Origin: Paracoccaceae bacterium
GTDB taxonomy: Bacteria; Pseudomonadota; Alphaproteobacteria; Rhodobacterales; Rhodobacteraceae
Assembly: GCA_902525995.1 (NCBI GenBank)
Contig: CABZJG010000088.1
Span: 1 to 7,524, forward strand
Direction: 5' to 3'
DNA length: 7,524 nucleotides
Shown here: positions 1-4,729 of the stretch, piece by piece
How the letters are laid out: each line of letters begins with the position of its first letter
Numbering within the stretch: position 1 is the stretch's first letter
The notes under the pieces: model-generated
Seen by the model: the letters and a program-made list of their open reading frames with translations, nothing else
Told to the model about the DNA's origin: nothing
Database searches by the model: none
Program-made: the position numbers and the translations under genes

Positions 1-822
1 CAAGCACATCATCCCGTGCAAACGCACGTCGGCGTGAGCTCTTTTGAAAAGTCGCTTAGCGAAATGCTCGCCTTAGATGAAGCCGCGCAAAATCGGGCTG
101 AAACGCATAGCGCGGCAGATCAAAGCCACCTCACAACTCCACAGCATGCAACAGCCCATCAAACCCCACCGGCGCAACCACGGCAACAGGTTTTGCGTGA
201 AGAGCAGCAGGATGTTTCGCGATTGCTGCAGCAAACCGACCAAAAAATGGCGCAACCTGGACAAAGTCGGAAGCGTAATGCCTTGGCGCATTTGCGCGCT
301 GCGGTCGCTGCAAATAGGGGCGCGCACCTAACAGGCGCTTTGCAAACCGACACTTTAAAGATGTCGAAATCAAGCACCTTGTCTTCGCAAACCTGTCTTC
401 CGCAAGAGGGTGTAAAAGGAAAAAACAACGACCATCCGATGCTAAAACCACTTCGATTGGTAGAAAATCAACGCGTTGACACCCTCAACGCGTTTGCAGA
501 AGAGACAACTGAGGATAGCACCGTCCAAACACCAATGGATTTTGCCACCTATGCACACAAAGTTAAGGCCACCACCCTTGAGGCCCAGATAGAAGCAGCC
601 GCAAGTTATTTATCGCTTGTCTTAAGGCGCAACTCCTTTGCCCGCCGACTTGTTTTTGCACAGGTCCGCAAGGTTTATGAAAAGCCCTTTCACCGGCGGA
701 TCTCCATTGCCATTTTCACCAGTTTGATCAAACGCGGCAAAATAATTAATCTCGAAAATGGAAGATATGAAATCTGCAAAGATAGGATTGGCTTTCAGTT
801 GCCCCACCCGTATGTCCACTAA
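1..822 (+). CDS. Conserved hypothetical protein, 5'-truncated, disordered with small C-terminal domain
   Basis: The frame is open from base 1, so the gene probably begins upstream. A GTG at 16 would give 268 residues but has no ribosome binding site before it. Numbering from that GTG, residues 1-90 are rich in Gln, Ala, Thr and His and look disordered; a basic helix-like segment RNALAHLRAAVAAN lies near 87-100; PLRLVENQRVD lies near 145-155; the C-terminal part (about 175-268) looks folded, with helices and a short basic hairpin LIKRGKIINLENGRYEI. The AHLRAAVAA and PLRLVENQRV segments and the C-terminal layout recall a conserved Rhodobacterales family of unknown function; this is from memory and the match is divergent. 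The C-terminus could be a small winged-helix-like domain, which is inference. No signal peptide, membrane segment or enzyme motif is visible. It converges on the DUF2842 gene, with 33 bases between the two stop codons. Confidence 0.75.
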   Translation, partial: QAHHPVQTHVGVSSFEKSLSEMLALDEAAQNRAETHSAADQSHLTTPQHATAHQTPPAQPRQQVLREEQQDVSRLLQQTDQKMAQPGQSRKRNALAHLRAAVAANRGAHLTGALQTDTLKMSKSSTLSSQTCLPQEGVKGKNNDHPMLKPLRLVENQRVDTLNAFAEETTEDSTVQTPMDFATYAHKVKATTLEAQIEAAASYLSLVLRRNSFARRLVFAQVRKVYEKPFHRRISIAIFTSLIKRGKIINLENGRYEICKDRIGFQLPHPYVH

Positions 823-834
823 TGCGAGGGGCAA
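799..834. terminator. Weak inverted repeat between convergent genes
   Basis: TTGCCCC (799-805) and GGGGCAA (828-834) form a perfect 7-bp inverted repeat with a 22-base loop, spanning the stop codon of the left gene and the gap before the DUF2842 stop. It sits where a bidirectional terminator would be expected, but neither strand has a T-run after the stem and the loop is long. It may be chance. Confidence 0.2.
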
Positions 835-855
835 GCGATGCGCTCAATCTGCCGG

Positions 856-1071
856 TTACTGGTTGGGGTCAGCTTGCCCGATGCCGCGAAAAATGAATTT
901 AAACGGCAGCGCCCAAAGCACTCCCAAAGATACGTAAATAAGCAACTCAAGCCAGATTGGCGGGCGATTGAATAATCCGATAACGCCGACAGCAACCACC
1001 ACATACAGCGGCAGGCCGATCAATAAAATCACCAGTGACCAGCGGCGGCGGGCTTTGTAACTTAGGGCCAT
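856..1071 (-). CDS. DUF2842 small membrane protein
   Basis: A 71-residue protein that fits the alphaproteobacterial DUF2842 family in length, layout and context. The N-terminus is short and basic (SYKARRR). Two hydrophobic segments follow, at about 11-34 and 39-56, separated by the turn NRPP. The ending WALPFKFIFRGIGQ resembles the family's conserved tail. It is therefore probably a two-pass inner-membrane protein with both ends cytoplasmic, by the positive-inside rule. Its function is not known. The start codon lies 17 bases after the purA stop, so it is very likely co-transcribed with purA; a purine-rich GAGAAG just before the ATG can serve as a weak ribosome binding site. The gene ends facing the convergent left-hand gene. 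Confidence 0.85.
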   Translation of the reverse strand: MALSYKARRRWSLVILLIGLPLYVVVAVGVIGLFNRPPIWLELLIYVSLGVLWALPFKFIFRGIGQADPNQ

Positions 1072-1088
1072 GTCTTCTCGCAGTTCGG

Positions 1089-2381
1089 TTAGTCTTGAAA
1101 CGGGTCAGTGACCAGAATCGTATCCTCACGCTCTGGTGAGGTTGAAACTAGCGCGACCGGACATTCAATCAACTCTTCCACGCGGCGCACATATTTTATT
1201 GCGTTGGCGGGCAGATCTGCCCAGCTTCTAGCGCCCTCTGTGCTGTCGGACCAGCCGTCTATTTCTTCATATATCGGCACGCAGCGCGCCTGCTGATCCG
1301 CCGCAAAGGGAAGATAGTCAAGCGTCTTTCCGTCTAGCTCATATCCCACGCAGATTTTTAGCGTCTCAAAACCGTCCAGAACATCCAGCTTGGTAAAGGC
1401 AATGCCTTTCACGCCCGATGTAGCGCAGGTCTGGCGCACCAAGGCGGCATCAAACCAACCACAGCGGCGTTTGCGTCCGGTCACCACGCCAAACTCATGG
1501 CCGCGCTCACCAAGCCGCTGGCCATCCGCATCATCAAGCTCGGTCGGAAACGGGCCTTCGCCAACCCGCGTTGTGTAGGCTTTGACAATGCCAAGCACAA
1601 AATCAATCGATCCGGGCCCCATGCCCGACCCTGTTGCCGCTTGGCCTGCAATCACATTGGACGATGTCACAAAGGGATAGGTGCCAAAATCAACATCCAA
1701 CAGGCTGCCTTGGGCGCCCTCGAATAATATCCGTTTGCCGGCTTTGCGCTCTTCGGCCAGCACTTTCCAAACCGGGGCCGCAAATTGCAATACCAGCGGC
1801 ACGATCTCATTGAGCCGCGCAAGCAGCGCGTCGGTATCCACTTCGGCCATGCCCATACCGCGGCGCAGGGTATCATGGTGCACCGCCAAGCGATCAATGC
1901 GTGCTTTAAGGGTTTCGGGATCGGCCAGATCGGAGACACGAATCGCGCGGCGGCCAACTTTATCTTCATAGGCCGGGCCAATACCGCGCCCCGTGGTGCC
2001 AATTTTGGCAACTTTATTTTGCCCTTCGCGGGCCTGATCCAGTTCGGAGTGTACCGGCAATATCAGCGGCGTGTTTTCTGCAATCATCAGGTTTTCGGGC
2101 GAAATTTGCACCCCTTGGCCCTGCAATTTGGCGATCTCTTCTTTCAAATGCCATGGGTCTAGAACCACACCATTGCCTATGACCGACAGCTTGCCGCTGC
2201 GCACAATACCCGAAGGCAGCAAAGACAGTTTATAAACCTTACCGTCAATCACCAGAGTATGGCCGGCATTGTGACCGCCCTGAAAGCGCACAATAACATC
2301 AGCACGCTCGCTGAGCCAATCCACCAGTTTTCCCTTGCCTTCGTCGCCCCACTGGGCGCCAACCACGACGACGTTCGCCAT
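1089..2381 (-). CDS. purA: Adenylosuccinate synthase
   Basis: PurA catalyses the GTP-dependent joining of IMP and aspartate to adenylosuccinate, the first committed step from IMP to AMP, in the cytosol. The protein is 430 residues, full length for the bacterial family. The N-terminal GTP-binding loop WGDEGKGK (11-18) carries the catalytic Asp13, and GGHNAGHT (35-42) carries catalytic His41. IGTTGRGIGPAYEDK (127-141), FEGAQGSLLDVDFGTYPFVT (220-239), GRKRRCGWFD (302-311) and the guanine-contacting TKLDVLDG (330-337) are all intact. The ATG is preceded by GGAAAGG at a normal distance. It lies 85 bases downstream of the nitrile hydratase accessory gene on the same strand and 17 bases upstream of the DUF2842 gene. 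Read-through from the nitrile hydratase genes is possible, although purA probably has its own promoter. Confidence 0.98.
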   Translation of the reverse strand: MANVVVVGAQWGDEGKGKLVDWLSERADVIVRFQGGHNAGHTLVIDGKVYKLSLLPSGIVRSGKLSVIGNGVVLDPWHLKEEIAKLQGQGVQISPENLMIAENTPLILPVHSELDQAREGQNKVAKIGTTGRGIGPAYEDKVGRRAIRVSDLADPETLKARIDRLAVHHDTLRRGMGMAEVDTDALLARLNEIVPLVLQFAAPVWKVLAEERKAGKRILFEGAQGSLLDVDFGTYPFVTSSNVIAGQAATGSGMGPGSIDFVLGIVKAYTTRVGEGPFPTELDDADGQRLGERGHEFGVVTGRKRRCGWFDAALVRQTCATSGVKGIAFTKLDVLDGFETLKICVGYELDGKTLDYLPFAADQQARCVPIYEEIDGWSDSTEGARSWADLPANAIKYVRRVEELIECPVALVSTSPEREDTILVTDPFQD

Positions 2382-2400
2382 TTTTGACCTTTCCGATCTG

Positions 2401-2446
2401 CGTCAAACCCGCGTCGGTATAGCGGCCCTCGCCGCGCTAGAAAACC
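2401..2446 (-). promoter_or_regulatory. Tentative purA promoter region with a GC hairpin
   Basis: On the minus strand in the 85-base gap before purA, TTTTCT is followed after 17 bases by TATACC. These are weak matches to sigma-70 boxes. The spacer holds a 5-bp inverted repeat GCGGC/GCCGC with a GAGG loop. There is no T-run after it, so it does not look like a terminator of the nitrile hydratase operon. This call rests on consensus similarity alone. Confidence 0.25.
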
Positions 2447-2466
2447 TCGAAAAGCACCAAACCGGT

Positions 2467-2790
2467 TTATTTTTTAATTTTAATGGCAACCGGGCTGCCG
2501 TGGGGTGTGCTCAAATAGGCTTCTGTCCATGCAGCGTGCAAGTCAGATAACTGTTGCTGGTCCTTTGGATCGCGCTCGACCAGCAGCGCTTCGAGCGTTT
2601 CCAGCCACGCGGTAAAATAATCGTCACCGCCATTAAGCGCATGGTTGGCGCCATTGTGTTTGAGCCTTGCGCCAAAGCGTTTGGTCCATTCGGGCCAGCT
2701 AAAAAGTCCTTGCGCGTGCAGTGCCACGCTTAGCGCAAAAAGCTGAGCATGCCATGGCTGTTCAAAAACAGGCTCCGGCGCAGCTTGCAT
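2467..2790 (-). CDS. Nitrile hydratase accessory protein (P14K/NhlE type, cobalt enzyme maturation)
   Basis: A small acidic-to-neutral protein (107 residues from this start) of the family that forms a complex with the alpha subunit, helps it acquire cobalt, and exchanges it onto the beta subunit (self-subunit swapping in characterised cobalt nitrile hydratases). Visible hallmarks are FEQPWHAQLFALSVALH, QGLFSWPEW and a Tyr-Phe-x-x-Trp-Leu segment (YFTAWLETLEALL); they resemble the N-terminal half of NthB, as expected for this family. The ATG at 2790 overlaps the nthB stop as TAATG, a typical coupled start, and leaves a short leader before FEQPW like relatives. An in-frame ATG at 2817 would add nine residues (116 in total) and overlap nthB by 28 bases; neither start has a strong ribosome binding site. 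The C-terminus ends in a basic KIKK tail. Confidence 0.88.
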   Translation of the reverse strand: MQAAPEPVFEQPWHAQLFALSVALHAQGLFSWPEWTKRFGARLKHNGANHALNGGDDYFTAWLETLEALLVERDPKDQQQLSDLHAAWTEAYLSTPHGSPVAIKIKK

Positions 2791-3467
2791 TACATCGGGT
2801 CCAGATAACTTTGCCATAGATCAAGCATCACTTCGTCGTCGGGGTTTTCGGCATGCGCCCAAAGCACATCGGCCCGAAAGGCCACGCAGTAAAGTGGCTC
2901 GGGCGCTTTGCCCTGCCCATGCGCATTGGCATCCGGAAAAACATGTGCGCCGTAATACTGCACGATACGGCCGCTTTTTCCGGCAACATAGGATGGCAAC
3001 CGGCTGTGGCCTCCGTTGATCATCTGGTTTTGCCCCGACCCCGCGCGCACCGCATCGCCAATAGCAAAACGGGGCTTTTTATCACTCTCGCGTTCGGTAG
3101 GACCCCCGCTTGATAGAACTTTGGCCACTTTATCGGGCGTCAACCGACGCGCCTGAAGCGGCGATGCTTCGCCATCTGCCATTGCGCTTTGCAGTTCAGC
3201 GCGGCTTAGAACGTCATGCTCAACCAGCATATTGCACAGCGCTGATATCCATTTTTCGTAATAGGAAAACACCGCATAATCAGCCGGCAGCAGCCGCTCG
3301 TGCGAATGGCGCGATGCGTCCAGTGTCCACAGGCCAAGGCTGCCGGCCGCCAGCGTTACCGCCAAAGCGCGCGCGTGCCACTCTTCGGCAAAAACCGGCG
3401 CATCTGCAGGTTCGGGAACCACCGGTCCATCGCCAAAGCGGCCGCCCATATCATGCAGCCGGCTCAT
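2790..3467 (-). CDS. nthB: Nitrile hydratase subunit beta
   Basis: Beta subunit of nitrile hydratase, which with alpha converts nitriles to amides in the cytosol. At 225 residues it has normal family length. The N-terminus MSRLHDMGGRFGDGPV is typical. EEWHARALAVTLAAG (28-42) and SRHSHERLLPADY (52-64) follow; Arg58 here is the likely counterpart of the conserved arginine that contacts the oxidised cysteines of alpha. YYEKW is at 69-73. The SH3-like C-terminal half carries FAIGDAVR (134-141), HSRLPSYVAGKSGRI (154-168), where Arg156 is the probable second active-site arginine, and GAHVFPDANAHG (173-184), then PLYCVAFRADVLW. The start overlaps the nthA stop by four bases (ATGA), implying translational coupling, and the stop overlaps the accessory gene start. 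No key residue appears lost. Confidence 0.96.
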   Translation of the reverse strand: MSRLHDMGGRFGDGPVVPEPADAPVFAEEWHARALAVTLAAGSLGLWTLDASRHSHERLLPADYAVFSYYEKWISALCNMLVEHDVLSRAELQSAMADGEASPLQARRLTPDKVAKVLSSGGPTERESDKKPRFAIGDAVRAGSGQNQMINGGHSRLPSYVAGKSGRIVQYYGAHVFPDANAHGQGKAPEPLYCVAFRADVLWAHAENPDDEVMLDLWQSYLDPM

Positions 3468-4084
3468 GACGGACCCGCGACCAAACCGGTGCCGATCATC
3501 GCATCACGGGTGATCAGCTTTGCCAGCGCGTCAACGCTCCACCCTTCGGTGCCTGCGGGCCTTTGCGGCACCACCAAATAGCGGATTTCTGAGGTACTGT
3601 CCCAAACCCGAACCGCGACATGATCAGGCAGAGTGACGCCAAATTCAGCCAGCACCTTACGCGGCTCGCGCACAGCCCGAGCGCGGTAGGCATCGGATTT
3701 ATACCAGCCCGGAGGAATGCCCAAAAGCGGCCATGGATAACAACTGCACAAGGTGCACACAACCAGCTTGTGCACGCTATCTGTATTTTGAACCGCCACA
3801 ATATGTTCGCCCTGACGGCCATAAAACCCCATCTGCGACACGGCCGCTGTGGCATCTTTGAGCAGCAGATCACGAAACGCATCATCGCTCCAGGCCCGCG
3901 CCACCACCTCTGCGCCATTCTGGGGACCTATTTTGGTTTGATAAGTGTCAATAATTTCATCAAGCGTAGCCGGATCAACCAGCCCTTTGCCTATCAAAAG
4001 CGTCTCAAGCGCTTTGACCCTCAGCGCTGGATCAGAGGGCAAAAGGCTATGCGGCTGGTCATGGTCATGGGCGTCATGTGGCAT
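3464..4084 (-). CDS. nthA: Nitrile hydratase subunit alpha, cobalt type
   Basis: The metal-binding catalytic subunit, 206 residues and full length. The signature VCTLCSCYPWP gives ligands Cys110, Cys113 and Cys115 plus the backbone at Ser114; two of these cysteines are oxidised to sulfinic/sulfenic acid in known enzymes. Thr at 111 (CTLCSC rather than CSLCSC) is the established marker of cobalt-type enzymes. LLGIPPGWYKSDAYRARAVR and PRKVLAEFG follow and are also typical. The extreme N-terminus is histidine- and aspartate-rich (PHDAHDHDQPH), which may bind metal; this is inference. The ATG at 4084 is the only plausible start, yet no ribosome binding site is evident. It is the first gene of the nthA-nthB-accessory unit and diverges from secG across a 105-base gap. 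No amidase gene lies nearby to use the amide product. Confidence 0.96.
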   Translation of the reverse strand: MPHDAHDHDQPHSLLPSDPALRVKALETLLIGKGLVDPATLDEIIDTYQTKIGPQNGAEVVARAWSDDAFRDLLLKDATAAVSQMGFYGRQGEHIVAVQNTDSVHKLVVCTLCSCYPWPLLGIPPGWYKSDAYRARAVREPRKVLAEFGVTLPDHVAVRVWDSTSEIRYLVVPQRPAGTEGWSVDALAKLITRDAMIGTGLVAGPS

Positions 4085-4090
4085 AGGGCC

Positions 4091-4119
4091 ACTCTGCGAA
4101 AAGGATTTGCCCGGGTCAA
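4091..4119 (-). promoter_or_regulatory. Tentative nthA promoter
   Basis: On the minus strand, TTGACC (4119-4114) is followed after 17 bases by CAGAGT (4096-4091), a poor -10 box. If used, transcription would begin at or next to the nthA ATG, giving a leaderless message, which would fit the lack of a ribosome binding site. The -35 box is good but the -10 is weak, so confidence is low. Confidence 0.25.
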
Positions 4120-4133
4120 GATGGTATTGCCCC

Positions 4134-4162
4134 TTGCCTCTGAGGGAAAACTTTCCTATCTA
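4134..4162 (+). promoter_or_regulatory. Probable secG promoter
   Basis: TTGCCT (4134-4139) and TATCTA (4157-4162) are separated by exactly 17 bases and lie 28 bases before the secG ATG, leaving room for a short leader with the GAGG ribosome binding site at 4182-4185. The spacing and position fit a sigma-70-type promoter; the boxes are each four of six or so to consensus. Confidence 0.45.
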
Positions 4163-4189
4163 GCGCCTAACAGCGATACGCGAGGCTCT

Positions 4190-4561
4190 ATGGAAAACGT
4201 CGTTCTTACTATCCACCTGCTGCTGGCACTGGCTTTGGTCGGTGTTGTGCTGCTGCAACGCTCAGAGGGCGGCGGTCTTGGACTTGGCGGCGGCGGTGGC
4301 GGTGGCGGCGGCGTCATGTCGGGCCGCAGCGCAGCCTCGGCCCTGTCAAAAGTCACTTGGATTTTGGCAATTGCCTTTATTATTACCTCGCTCAGCTTAA
4401 CGGTGATTGCCGCGCGCAAATCATCCGGTGCCTCAGTGATCGACCGATTGGGAACACAAAGCACAACAGGTGCGGCAACGACCCCTGCGTTACCCGATGC
4501 TGACGCCTTGTTGCCACCCGATCCAGAAGACACAGCGCCACTGGTTCCAAGCGCCGACTAA
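4190..4561 (+). CDS. secG: Preprotein translocase subunit SecG
   Basis: SecG is the small accessory membrane subunit of the SecYEG protein-export channel and assists SecA-driven translocation. The product is 123 residues with two membrane helices, at about 3-23 and 54-74. Between them lie the conserved LLQRSEGGGLGLGGG segment, a run of nine glycines, and MSGRSAASALSKVTW. The tail after about residue 78 is Pro-, Ala- and Asp-rich, hydrophilic and probably disordered, as is usual in alphaproteobacterial SecG. The ATG at 4190 was chosen because MENVVLTIHLLLALALVGVVL matches the family start and GAGG stands just before it. The same frame is open far upstream, but that stretch is antisense to nthA. 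It precedes pyrG by 168 bases, a pairing common in Rhodobacterales. Confidence 0.96.
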   Translation: MENVVLTIHLLLALALVGVVLLQRSEGGGLGLGGGGGGGGGVMSGRSAASALSKVTWILAIAFIITSLSLTVIAARKSSGASVIDRLGTQSTTGAATTPALPDADALLPPDPEDTAPLVPSAD

Positions 4562-4584
4562 TACACTACCGATTGATGCTATTC

Positions 4585-4615
4585 ATAAGACCGCAACATT
4601 ATGTTACGGTCTTAT
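4585..4615 (+). terminator. Hairpin downstream of secG, possible terminator
   Basis: ATAAGACCG (4585-4593) and CGGTCTTAT (4607-4615) pair perfectly over 9 bp. Inside, after one C/A mismatch, AACA and TGTT can add four pairs around a 3-base loop. It starts 24 bases after the secG stop. The tail is only TGCATTAAGG, not a clear T-run, so termination would be weak; it could equally be a symmetrical protein-binding site or an attenuating structure ahead of pyrG. Confidence 0.4.
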
Positions 4616-4641
4616 TGCATTAAGGATGCGAATCCTATATG
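4615..4641 (+). promoter_or_regulatory. Tentative pyrG promoter
   Basis: TTGCAT (4615-4620) and TATATG (4636-4641) are separated by 15 bases, shorter than ideal. Within the spacer is a small inverted repeat AGGAT/ATCCT with a GCGA loop (4623-4636). No better promoter was seen in the 168-base gap between secG and pyrG, and pyrG could also be read from the secG promoter. Confidence 0.22.
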
Positions 4642-4691
4642 AGTTTAATCCCGGGAACCTGCGCCAATTCGGGCATGTATGGGCAGTTATT

Positions 4692-4708
4692 TTGCGCGGC
4701 ACGCGCAA
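4692..4708 (+). repeat. Inverted repeat just upstream of pyrG
   Basis: TTGCGC (4692-4697) and GCGCAA (4703-4708) form a perfect 6-bp inverted repeat with a GGCAC loop, ending 21 bases before the pyrG start codon. In the message it would be a small GC-rich hairpin close to the ribosome binding site; as DNA it could be an operator half-site pair. Its role is unknown. Confidence 0.45.
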
Positions 4709-4729
4709 TGAATATCACGGGGGGGAGCC

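Noticed and set aside
1785..2162. 125-residue frame on the + strand inside purA
   Set aside because: It lies wholly antisense to the well-conserved purA coding sequence, has no ribosome binding site and resembles no family.
2459..2468. AAACCGGTTT perfect palindrome at the end of the accessory gene, considered as a terminator
   Set aside because: There is no loop space for a hairpin and no T-run follows it on the minus strand; a 10-base palindrome is easily due to chance.
3464..4084. Iron-type or thiocyanate hydrolase identity for the alpha subunit
   Set aside because: The motif is CTLCSC (cobalt type), not CSLCSC. Separate alpha and beta genes plus a P14K-type accessory gene in that order fit nitrile hydratase; thiocyanate hydrolase has a three-subunit arrangement.
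3620..4189. Long upstream extension of the secG reading frame
   Set aside because: It is antisense to nthA, gives no SecG-like residues before MENVVLT, and secG has its own ribosome binding site and promoter-like boxes just before 4190.
4156..4533. 125-residue minus-strand frame with a polyproline run
   Set aside because: It is the complement of the secG glycine repeat; the proline run is a by-product of GGC/GGT codons.
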